DNA from: Trichopria drosophilae
Lineage: Eukaryota; Arthropoda; Insecta; Hymenoptera; Diapriidae
Assembly: GCA_030407085.1 (NCBI GenBank)
Contig: CM059583.1
Span: forward strand, 208,752,001 to 208,816,000
DNA: 64,000 bases
Direction of reading: 5' to 3'
Part shown: one piece after another, positions 37,723 to 48,062 of the stretch
Numbering within the stretch: position 1 is the stretch's first letter
Layout: the number at the start of each line of letters is the position of its first letter
Notes under the pieces: generated by a model
Seen by the model: only the letters and a program-made list of their open reading frames with translations
The model's database searches: none
What the model was told of the DNA's origin: nothing
Position numbers and translations under genes: made by a program

Positions 37723-38281
37723 AGTAATAATAGTACTAAATGATGCAAATAGTAAATTAGGTGAAACAAATGTTGCATTCTGTATACTCAAGAGTAACAA
37801 AAAATTGTTTTTAAATACATAACCTCAAACATTTTAAAATTCTTATGCCACATGCGGATTATGACCTGAAGACTATCAAATTATAAATTGTAAATAATAA
37901 GCTTGCCTGCATGATAAATATTGTACATAGAAACGAATGTAAAAGATGAAATAATACTTCGATAAATTTAAAGCTTGCTACGATTTCAAATTAACGAATC
38001 TCGCTAAATGAATCGTCCAAATTGGAAAAACGTATGATATTAAAAAAAAAACGTTTTTTCATTTGTAATCGCCGAATTGCGAGCATCGTTGATGATAAAA
38101 TACTATTATGTTTATAGTAAAAATAGTGTGCATACGCCTAGTAAACTCAATGTATGTTAGTTAAGGGGGTTCTATAGTGCCCCGCCGATAAGGTAGGAGT
38201 TTTCACTAAAAACTGTAAATAAAAAATGAGTGTATCGATTTTTAAAATACGGGCTATGTAAGGGCGATTTTATTATAGACG
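37723..38281. other. Non-coding flank of the Transib-like element
   Basis: AT-rich, no gene. The five bases next to the element, AGACG (38277-38281), resemble AAACG on the far side (46113-46117), as expected of a slightly decayed 5 bp target duplication. Confidence 0.6.
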
Positions 38282-38320
38282 CACTATGGGCCAGAATACC
38301 CCAAGTCTTGGCCTAAATTC
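38282..38320 (+). repeat. 3' terminal inverted repeat of the Transib-like element
   Basis: CACTATG at 38282-38288, 23 bases, then CCTAAATTC at 38312-38320. It is the inverse of the repeat at 46074-46112 with about six mismatches in 36. The nonamer-like block is weaker than at the other end. Confidence 0.8.
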
Positions 38321-38366
38321 AAAAACTGATTAGAAATTACTGAAAATGTGTATTGGAGAATTTTTT

Positions 38367-38482
38367 GGGTCGCTGATTACGAATCTGACATCAAATTTGA
38401 AGAATTCAAAATGGCAGATCCAAAATGGCGGACATGAATTTTAAGAAATCGTTTATTTCTAATAAAAATGAATACCTAGGTG
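38367..38482 (+). repeat. ~120 bp repeat unit, left copy
   Basis: The unit runs from GTCGCTGATTACGAATCTGA through ATTCAAAATGGCAGATCC to AAATGAATACCTAGGTGT. It recurs to the right of the satellite at 42409-42525 and partly at 42532-42600, so the satellite sits between units of an older, larger repeat. Confidence 0.8.
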
Positions 38483-38504
38483 TTTTTTTTTTGAAATTTG
38501 GGCC

Positions 38505-41500
38505 AAACACAATTCACGAAATTTCAGCCAATCACAACGCAGGAAATTTGGACTAATCGCTATTCAGGAAATTTGGACCAATCACAATTCAGGAAATTTG
38601 GACCAATTACAAGTATGGAAATTTCAGCCAATCACAGCTCAGGAAATTCGGACCAATGAAAGCTTAGGAAATTTGGGCCAAACACAATTCACGAAATTTC
38701 AGTCAATCACAACGCAGAAAAATTGGACCAATCACAATTCAGGAAATTTGGACCAATCACAATTCAGGAAATTTGGGCCAATCACAGCTTAGGAAATTTG
38801 GGCCAATCACAATTCAGGAAATTTTACCAATCACAATTCAAGAAATTTCAGCCAATCCTAACGCTGGAAATTTGGACCAATCACAATTCAGGAAATTTGG
38901 ACCAATCACAATTCAGGAAATTTGGGCCAATCACAACTTAGGAAATTTGAACCCATCACAATTCAGGAAATTTGGATCAATCACAATTCAGGAAATTTGG
39001 ACCAATCACATTTCACTAAAATGCTGCCAAGTACACCGCAGTAAATTTGGATCAATCACACTACAGGAAATTTGGCCCAATCACAGCTTAGGAAATTTGG
39101 GCCAATCACAATTCAGGAAATTTTACCAATCATAATTCAAGAAATTTCAGCCAATCCTAACGCTGGAAATTTGGACCAATCACAATTCAGGAAATTTGGA
39201 CCAATCACAATTCAGGAAATTTGGGCCAATCACAACTTAGGAAATTTGAACCCATCACAATTCAGGAAATTTGGACCAATCACAATTCAGGAAATTTGGA
39301 CCAATCACATTTCACGAAATTTCAGCCAATTACAGCGCAGGAAATTTGGATCAATCACAATTCAGGAAATTTGCGCCAATCACAATTCAGGAAATTTGGG
39401 CCAATCACAGCTTAGGAAATTTGAACCCATCACAATTCAGGAAATTTGGACCAATCGCAATGCAGGAAATTTGGACCAATCACATTTCACGAAATTTCAG
39501 CCAATTACAGCGCAGGAAATTTGGACCAATCACAATTCACGAAATTTGGACCAATCACAATTCACGAAATTTCAGCCAATTACAACGCAGGACAATTGGA
39601 CTAATCACAATTCAGGAAATTGGGCCAATCACAATTCACGAAATTTGGACCAATCACAATTCAGGAAATTTCAGCCATTCACAACGCAGGAAATTTGGAC
39701 CAATCACAATTCCGGAAATTTGGGCCAATCACAATTCAGGAAATTTGGGCCAATCACAATTCATGAAATTTGGACCAATCACAATTCAGGAAATTTCAGC
39801 CATTCACAACGCAGGAAATTTGGACCAATCACAATTCCGGAAATTTGGACCAATCACAATTCAGGAATTTTCGGCCAATCACAATTCAGGAAATTTCGGC
39901 CAATCACAATTCATGAAATTGGGGCTAATCACAGCTTAGGAAATTTCAGCCAATCCTTACTCAGGAAATTTGGACCAATCACAATTCAGGAAATTTCAGC
40001 CAATTACAGCTCAGGTAATTTGAACCAATCACAACGCAAGAAATTTGGACCATCACAATTCAGGAAATTTGAACCAATCGCTAATCAGGAAATTTGGACC
40101 AATCACAATTCAGGAAATTTGGACCAATCACAAGTCCGGAAATTTCAGCCAATCACAGCTCAGGAAATTCGGACCAATGAAAGTTTAGAAAATTTGGGCA
40201 AAACACAATTCACGAAATTTCAGCCATTCACAACGCAGGAAAATTGGACCAATCACAATTTAGGAAATTTGGACCAATCACAATTCAGGAAATTTGGGCC
40301 AATCACAGCTTAGGCAATTTGGGCCAATCACAATTCAGGAAATTTTACCAATCACAATTCAGGAAATTTCAGCCATTCACAACGCAGGAAATTTGGACCA
40401 ATCACAATTCCGGAAATTTGGGCCAATCACAATTCAGGAAATTTGGGCCAATCACAATTCATGAAATTTGGACCAATCACAATTCAGGAAATTTCAGCCA
40501 ATCACAACGCAGGAAATTTGGACCAATCACAATTCAGGAAATTTGGACCAATCACAATTCAGGAAATTTCGGCCAATCACAATTCAGGAAATTTAGACCA
40601 ATCACAATTCATGAAATTGGGGCTAATCACAGCTTAGGAAATTTCAGCCAATCCTTACTCAGGAAATTTGGACCAATCACAATTCAGGAAATTTCAGCCA
40701 ATTACAGCTCAGGTAATTTGAACCAATCACAACGCAAGAAATTTGGACCATCACAATTCAGGAAATTTGAACCAATCGCTAATCAGGAAATTTGGACCAA
40801 TCACAATTCAGGAAATTTGGACCAATCACAAGTCCGGAAATTTCAGCCAATCACAGCTCAGGAAATTCGGACCAATGAAAGTTTAGAAAATTTGGGCAAA
40901 ACACAATTCACGAAATTTCAGCCATTCACAACGCAGGAAAATTGGACCAATCACAATTTAGGAAATTTGGACCAATCACAATTCAGGAAATTTGGGCCAA
41001 TCACAGCTTAGGCAATTTGGGCCAATCACAATTCAGGAAATTTTACCAATCACAATTCAAGAAATTTCAGCCAATCACAACGCAGGAAATTTGGACCAAT
41101 CACAATTTAGGAAATTTGGACCAATCACAATTCAGGAAATTTCAGCCAATCACAGCTCAGGAAATTCGGACCAATCACAGCTTAGGAAATTTGGGCCAAT
41201 CACAATTCACAAAATTTCAGCCAATCACAACTCAGGAAATTTTGGACCAATCACAATTCAGGAAATTTGGACCAATCGCAATTACGGAAATTTGGACCAA
41301 TCACTATTCAGGAAATTTGGACCAATCAAAATTCACGAAATTTCAGCCATTCACAACGCAGGAAATTTGGACCAATCACAGTTCAGGAAATTTGGGCCAA
41401 TCACAATTCAGGAAATTCGGACCAATCACAGCTTAGGAAATTTGGGCCAATCACAATTCACAAAATTTCAGCCAATCACAACTCAGGAAATTTCAGCCAA

Positions 41501-42381
41501 TCCTAACTCAGGAAATTTGGGCTAATCACAACTCAGGAAATTTGGACCAATCACAATTCAGGAAATTTGGACCAATCGCAATTCAGGAAATTTGGACCAA
41601 TCACTATTCAGGAAATTTGGACCAATCAAAATTCAGGAAATTTCAGCCAATCACAGCTCAGGAAATTTGGACCAATGACAGCTTAGGAAATTTGGGCCAA
41701 TCACAATTCACGAAATTTCAGCCATTCACAACGCAGGAAATTTGGACCAATCACAATTCAGGAAATTTGGACCAATCACAATTCAGGAAATTTGGACCAA
41801 TCACAATTCAGGAAATTTGGACCAATCACAATTCAGGAAATTTGGACCAATCACAATTCAGGAAATTTTGGCCAATCACAGCTTATAAAATTTGGGCCAA
41901 TCACAATTAAGGAAATTTCAGCCAATCACAATTCAGGAAATTTCAGCCAATCACAATTCACAAAATTTCAGCCAATCACAACTCAGGAAATTCGGACCAA
42001 TCACGGCTTAGGAAATTTGGGCCAATCACAATTCACAAAATTTCAGCCAATCACAACTCAGGAAATTTCAGCCAATCCAAATTCAGGAAATTTGGGCTAA
42101 TCACAACTCAGGAAATTTTAGCCAATTACAGCGCAGGAAATTTTGACCAATCACAATTCAGGAAATTTCTTCCAATCACAATTGAGGAAATTCGGACTAA
42201 TCACAGCTCAGGAAATGTCAGCCAATCACAACTCAGGAAATTTGGGCCAATCAGAATTCAGGAAATTTGAATCAATCACAATTTAGGAAATTTCAGCCAA
42301 TCACAGCTAGGGAAATTCGAACGAATGACAGCCTAGGAAATTTGGGCCCATCACAATTCGCGAAATTTCTGCTAATCATAA
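38505..42381 (+). repeat. 25 bp satellite array, ~155 units
   Basis: Consensus unit GGAAATTTGGACCAATCACA plus ATTCA, with common variants (CAGCC for GGACC; AACGC, AGCTC or AGCTT for AATTC). A few units are 24 bp. Each unit has one CCAAT. Because 25 is not a multiple of three and the consensus has no plus-strand stop in any phase, all three forward frames are open for long runs (the longest is 413 codons, 39072-40313) with a 25-residue period. These are not genes. Longer duplications of about 299 bp and 698 bp are superimposed. Confidence 0.95.
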
Positions 42382-42408
42382 CACAAATGAATACCTAGGT
42401 GTATTTTG

Positions 42409-42600
42409 AGTCGCTGATTACGAATCTGACATCAAATTTGAAGAATTCAAAATGGCGGATCCAAAATGGCGGACATGGATTTTAAGAAATCGTTTATTTC
42501 TAACAAAAATGAATACCTAGGTGTTTTTCAGTCTCTGATTACGAAACTGATATCAAATTTGAAGAATTCAAAGTAAGGGATCTGAAATGATGGACGCAGT
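42409..42600 (+). repeat. ~120 bp repeat units, right copies
   Basis: One nearly complete copy (TCGCTGATTACGAATCTGAC to AAATGAATACCTAGGTGT) is followed by a diverged partial copy starting TCTCTGATTACGAAACTGAT. Another AAATGAATACCTAGGTGT lies directly at the satellite edge, 42385-42402. Confidence 0.8.
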
Positions 42601-42880
42601 TGGATAAATTTACAATTTATTCGCTCTCTGCCGAACCCAGAGTAAACGAACGTGGACGTGGCGAATTTATGACTCCATTTTTTTTTATTTTTTTTATTTG
42701 TTTTTTATTTTTTTTTTTAATTTGTGTAATTTATTTTGTTTATTTTTTTTCATATTTTTAGTTTTTGTATTTTTTTGGGAATCCATTTTTTAAAGCCGTT
42801 CACTTTTTGAAGAATGAATCAAAATTATTAATATAATATTTAATAAGTAAATATTTAAGGTTACTTTCGTGTAAATGTCA

Positions 42881-44980
42881 TTAACATTCTTCTCTACTCT
42901 CTTCATCTGGTAGTTCTATAACATCCAAATAATTTTGTACTCCTGAAAGATCAAATGAATCTTCATCTTTGTCCGATTCAGGTTCTGATTCATGAGACTC
43001 ATTAGAAACTTCCGGCATTATAAGTAAGTTTTGTAATGCCTTCGGAAGAGCCAATCATTTTTCCTTGTTTGATCGAGATTTGAGACTTAGAGTCGATAAG
43101 AGAGGATCTGAAGTATCCATTGTTCTATTGAACAATTATCTTCTAGATTATTTGTTCGACTATTTTTTCTTCCATGATATCTTCTGTACATTCTGTAGTC
43201 TTTATTTCTACTCTCTGAAGCTTCCTCTCCGAGCATACCTACGTGCAACACACTATTATTAATTATTTGACTGCCGTGGATTAGTATTCTATGCACTGTA
43301 GAAGTAGATACCAGTTGTAAAGCGATACATAAACTTGTGTAGTAGAATTACAAATATTTTCAAATTTAGTTGCATTGATAGGATGTTGAAATGACAAAGC
43401 AATTAGAATTGATTGAAAATTTTGAATAAGCTCTGCTTTCAAGCCTAGAGTGTCTGCGAAAAGTTTTGGATTACTAAATGCCCTACGAGCAGTATTTCCA
43501 TCATTTGTGTTACCACTACCCACTACCTTTGGTTTATCGATTTTCAATCCAAAATTTTTCCACATAGCATCTTGAATGGATTTTTTACGATATTTAACTA
43601 TTTTTTTATTTTTATCACCAGTAACTTTCCACTTTTGTGCGGGTAATCTATAACTTATGTGCAAACAGCATTCAAGGACTCTAATCCATGCATGAAGAGA
43701 AGAAATGCCATAACATAATATATTTGGGTTTGTTGGATTGAAAACTTCACTGTTTCTGTTTCACAAATCATTAAAATTTCAAGTCTTGGCATGGCAAATC
43801 GGACATGACTGCATCGAAGGTGTATTTGTTATTGTGCTTAATACTTTTCCATCAATTAATGTGAGGTGTAATGAATAATGTACAGTGAACTGATAAGAGT
43901 CAGAAATTACCTCAAATGATTTCCGTATTGATTAAGTGAGACAATATGATTAAGTATAATATCTTTCGATTCTTTCACATAGCGTAACTGAATAGGTCGA
44001 CAAGATCGACATGATTGACAGTTTCTATTATTCCATAATATATCTCCGTTTTCTGGGTTTAAATGTAACGGAATTAGATTAGTTGCGAATAAATTTTCAT
44101 CGTCATTTCCACCTTCATCGCTATTATTTTGACGATATCGCTGTTTATACGCCGAATGACCTGAACTGCCATCGAATCCCCATGAACAAATTAAAGTTAA
44201 TTTCATGTTAGAAACGTCATTTTTATACACAACCTGCAGTAGAACTTCTTTTTGCATCTCAACTATTCTTTCCGCAGTATGATTTAAAAGCGCTTGAAGA
44301 GGAACTTCAGTTATAGTATCATTCACATAAATTAATTCTTTTGGTGGTATAAGTTGTAATTTTGCTTCAGGAAGCTGATTGTATGGAGGCCAAATATCTG
44401 ATCCAATCCTTTGAAAGATTATTGTTTAAAACAAATGCAAGGGCTTGTAACGGAGACTTTTTCTTTAAAATCGGCGCTGAACCTAATTTTACAATTTTTG
44501 CAGGTAATTCAGAACTCTTTTTAAATCGTTATTTTTTTATTTATTTGCTGCATAGGAAGAAACCATTAGTAATTTCTGAACATTATCACTACGTGCATTA
44601 CTAACTTCGGTAACTTCTCGACGTTTTGAACGACTTGATTTAGATTCAAAATCAAGAGCAGGCCGTCCAGGACCTGCATTTGAACTGGTATTTTTTTCAT
44701 TTAAATGTACATCCAAGTGATCTAAGTCAGAAATATTAAAATCTGAATCTAGCCAAATAGAATTTTTTAGTTCAAACCTGTGTTTCATTTTATTTGCAGC
44801 TTTAAATTTAACATTACGTTTTGATTGCAAACTTGAAATGGCATTTTTAACCTTAGTTAACGATTTACTTTTTATAAGGGAAATTTCCAAATTTAACTTC
44901 TGTAGAATATATTCAACAGCTGAATCAATTTCATTATTTGAAATTATATCCAGAATTTCTCTTTTCGTTAATTTTAACAT
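42881..44980 (-). pseudogene. RAG1/Transib-like DDE transposase, broken
   Basis: The minus-strand coding pieces line up as one protein of about 690 residues. 44980-44537 is an N-terminal region with GPGRPALDFESKSSRSKRRE. 44326-43907 carries ICSWGFDGSSGHSAYKQ, with the first Asp at 44171-44173. The next piece has LTLIDGKVLSTI, with Asp at 43851-43853, and SMQSCPICHA. 43664-43281 carries NFGLKIDKP and NDGNTARRAF. 43296-43087 carries LGEEASESRNKDYRMYRRY, with Glu at 43213-43215. An acidic tail ends at 42881. The order and spacing resemble RAG1 (ICDGMGD; CTLCDATR; EGNESGNKLFRRFR). Frameshifts lie near 44330-44540, 43860-43925 and 43296-43330, and stops near 43765-43785 and at about 43066, so it cannot make a full protein. 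The RAG1 comparison is from memory. Confidence 0.78.
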
Positions 44981-46073
44981 TCTTTACACAGTGAATGAAG
45001 GATATGTAAATAATAGTAAAAAACTGAAATACAAACCTGTATCTGTAGATAGCCCAAAATCTTTAGAAAAAAATTGAGCATTGAGAAAGAAAACGATTGA
45101 TAATTATTTACACTTAGCTCTTTAAAGTGAGATCTTAGTAGTGAGAAAATCGAACATTCGCTGTCCGGTGGTGAAATATGACATTCGTTTTTTTTTCAGT
45201 GACAACTTATTGCTAATATTTAAAACTGCTAAATACTTAGATATCGTTGATAAAATGAAATAAGTTAGTTCGTTTTAGAATTTTAGCCAAATGGCCTTTT
45301 ATCCGTACTTTATCCTATACATTTATAATGTCCTGATAATATTCAATTAGAAATACAAGTATTTGCAAAACAGAAATAGATATTGATAATTTTCAAATAA
45401 AAATGAAATTTTTCGTGCTAAACTTTACAATTCTTTATAACAAAAAGGTGTGCAAAACTTGAAGTAATCTTAATCTTAATAGTTTTTATTGTTCAATTGA
45501 ATTTTTGCTTAAGAATCTTGTCATTCTATTTTTTATAACAGTCAGTTGGTAATACTTGTTTTCCTGACAATGTAAGCCTTTTACGTTAATTTACACTGAC
45601 TTTCGTAATGAGCAAATAATATTAGTTTGCAATAAATTAAGATAAAATGAGAAAAACAAAATACGGGCCAAACTGAGCCGTCGAAATCAAAAGTATATAT
45701 TCTCCCGAAGAAAATGATACTTCATTTGTCTCATCTGGTAGTGGAGTTTAGAAGTGGAATTAAAGGAAACACGTCCACATGGTAATAATACACTATTTGC
45801 GTAAATAAACTACACAAATAACAACAAATCTATACATTTATTCTTATTTTTCCGTTGCGTTATTAACATTTGACTTATAATAATGTAAAAAAGCTTTAGT
45901 TAAATTAATTGTATCTAGTTATAAAAAAATAAACTACATAATAATTAAACTGATAATAAATTTTTATACTTAATTTTGTGAAAAAGATAAATAATTTTAT
46001 AATAATCAAATTTTAGGTACTTCAAAATGTTCACTAAACGATAAACAACTCCATTGTTTTTAATTCAACAACT
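44981..46073. other. Leader region of the Transib-like element, non-coding
   Basis: About 1.1 kb between the transposase start and the 5' terminal repeat. AT-rich, no open frame of note. It probably holds the element's promoter; no specific motif can be defended. Confidence 0.5.
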
Positions 46074-46112
46074 GGTTTTTGGTCAAGATATAGGGTGTTC
46101 TGGCCCATAGTG
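46074..46112 (-). repeat. 5' terminal inverted repeat, 23-RSS-like
   Basis: Read inward on the minus strand: CACTATG (46112-46106), 23 bases (46105-46083), CCAAAAACC (46082-46074). The V(D)J signal is CACAGTG, 12 or 23 bases, ACAAAAACC; the nonamer here differs at one position. The first three heptamer bases CAC, essential in the RSS, are present. Confidence 0.85.
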
Positions 46113-46117
46113 AAACG

Positions 46118-47567
46118 GGATACTAGAAAATACCAAAGAAAGAGAATTTTCGGAAATAAATGATGAAACTTTATATCTTATCTACAAATTACTTTAAAAG
46201 CCCCTTAATAAGCTAAATATCAGAGTCCAAACAGTGTTGATGGGAATATATGCATATATTACTTGTAAGTATTTATCCACACTTTGTAAGGCGCTTGAAT
46301 CATTACTTTATCGATTACCGATCGTTGTTCTTGATTAACCAGGTGGGTAATACGCAAAATATGACGTGTTACTGGAGCACGTCGTGATGATCAAGACATG
46401 AGTGTAGCAGTAAAGTAGAAATACTTGAGATTGGGAGAAAGATGAGTTTGATACCGAATGAAGTGGCCCTTGTTAAAATTAAAGCTATCACTTTTCTATT
46501 ATCATATCTCTCTTGGTTTACGATAAAGGGGAAAAAAGAAACGTATATTTAACACATTATTTTTTGTTTAAATACAAAGCTATGGAGCTTGACGAGAGTA
46601 AGATTATCTGAATGTTCATAGATAGATTTAGTCATGAAACCCTTCATAAGGTAACCCAAAATAGACATAGGCTTTTACGGTTTCAATCGAATACTTATAC
46701 AGCTTCAGAAAGACATAGAAGATAAGCCTTAAATCAATAGATAAAAAAGAACATTTATTACAGCCTGTCAATTTGTTGCAATACATAGTCGCAAAGTAAC
46801 ACTATTTCATACATTTTCGGCAGACGATGATCCACAGACAGCATAACTTTTGAGTAACATTTTGAAGGCATAAAATCCATTTATAAGGAATGTGATCAAA
46901 GGGAGGCAACTACTAGAAAAGGGTAGCCTAGTTTCGGATGTAGCTCAAATAATATAATCTGATATAATTAATTTATATTTCTGTGTATATAGTTCAGTGT
47001 ATTCAACTTGGATATAAGTTGAATGCTCATTATAAAAAGTTAAATATCATTGCATACATAATGGGATGATAAAAGGTGGATTTGGAAGATCAAACTGATC
47101 CAGAGAAGATTTGGAGACCTCTTCAAAAGTATGGATAAGAATCGTTAACACCACAGTCGTCTTTCTAATATTTTTCTTCAGGTACATTGAACATTCATTG
47201 AAGACATGTGTAGATTTATTTTGTTTTCATATGCAATCCATACTGGCATTCAACTCCGTGAAATTCTTGAGATTCGCCTTGACGTGGACTCACCTACATT
47301 TTTACTCCAAAATCATTAACCTGACGATGAGCAAGGCGTTATCATATATTATTTCTCTAAATTTCAAGGCCTTAGCCCAAACAGACTGCAGCTCATTCAT
47401 GCAGCCTTAAAGAAATCACTTCTGTTGATATTACACCGAGTATCGCTTTCTAAAACAGGTTAATAACTGATGGTGTTTATTTATCAACGAGAATAGTCGT
47501 ATGTCATTCCCCTACATCCAATTGCTACCCGACTATTAAAACATGACCAATAACAGATCCTCCACAT
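46118..47567. other. Non-coding, no feature supported
   Basis: AT-rich with no convincing gene. The 99-codon open frame at 47111-47410 has no recognised motif. It lies upstream of the LINE scrap and could be decayed LINE sequence. Confidence 0.4.
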
Positions 47568-47786
47568 ATGGCTAAACTCACCAATGCACTGATCAGCCGA
47601 CGAATTGTTACTTTTGCATCGAATCCACCTACACTACACCTTTTGCATCTTAGACAGAGTAAATTTAGAAAATACGACAGTACCCAAACTGCATTTCTCA
47701 AAATACTGAACGATGTGGGACGAGAAATCGAGCAATGTTATAACGCTGGTCTTATTCCACATTTCTTAAGCGTTCGATTCACTTAA
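47568..47786 (+). pseudogene. LINE reverse transcriptase fragment
   Basis: RQSKFRKYDSTQTAFLKILN DVGREIE resembles the QSGFR-HSTQTALLK-DDI block just before the catalytic aspartate of non-LTR reverse transcriptases. The usual Gly of QSGFR is Lys here, and the expected FDFSKAFD-type motif A is absent; the frame ends soon after. It is a short, dead remnant. The clade (Jockey/R1-like or other) cannot be judged. Confidence 0.5.
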
Positions 47787-47997
47787 TCATACATTGATCA
47801 CATACTGCGTGCTAATGGGTTCTGGTGATTTATTTTGACTGTGACTAAACTCATTTTTTACTGAACCTGTTACTTACAGGGAAGGGGGTTGTCGCGCGGT
47901 TATAGGGATCGAATATATATTTTAATAGACAATACCGTATTTTCCTACTATGTCATGCTAAGTCGCATGCAAATATTAGAGAAACATAAATAAATAG

Positions 47998-48062
47998 GTT
48001 GGCTGATGTTTCGTCCCGGGTCCGCTCACGGACTCTTCAGTGGGGCTTGTGAGCGGACCCTG
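47998..48062 (-). ncRNA. Hammerhead-ribozyme-like motif
   Basis: On the minus strand, 48040-48005 reads CTGAAGA, GTCC, a 13-base loop, GGAC, GAAAC, ATC. CUGANGA and GAAA are the invariant hammerhead cores (position 7 is variable) and GTCC/GGAC forms stem II. The loop region also forms a strong 11 bp hairpin with flanking bases (GGTCCGCTCAC with GTGAGCGGACC). Stem III would be minimal, as in ribozymes of Penelope-like elements. The cleavage triplet is AUC instead of GUC. Confidence 0.45.

Larger units (their letters stand above)
38282..46112 (-). mobile_element. Transib/RAG1-like DNA transposon with satellite cargo, decayed, 7.8 kb
   Basis: The ends are inverted repeats beginning CACTATGGGCCAGAA and matching at about 30 of 36 positions. 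The end upstream of the transposase (46112 inward) reads heptamer CACTATG, a 23 bp spacer, then CCAAAAACC, the layout of a V(D)J 23-RSS. The other end has CACTATG, 23 bp, then the poorer CCTAAATTC. The flanks AGACG and AAACG fit the 5 bp duplication known for Transib. Inside on the minus strand come about 1.1 kb of leader, the broken transposase (44980-42881), diverged 120 bp units, and the 25 bp satellite. Superfamily assignment rests on ends plus protein motifs together. Confidence 0.82.

Noticed and set aside
39072..40313. 413-codon open frame and the other long plus-strand frames over 38598-42100
   Set aside because: They are read-through of the 25 bp satellite in all three frames, with a 25-residue period and no start context or splice sites.
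38505..42381. Satellite units read as tandem 12-RSS-like signals (CACAATT, 12 bases, ACCAATCAC)
   Set aside because: The spacing is suggestive, but the nonamer matches only 5 of 9 bases and lacks the central A run, so I treat it as coincidence.
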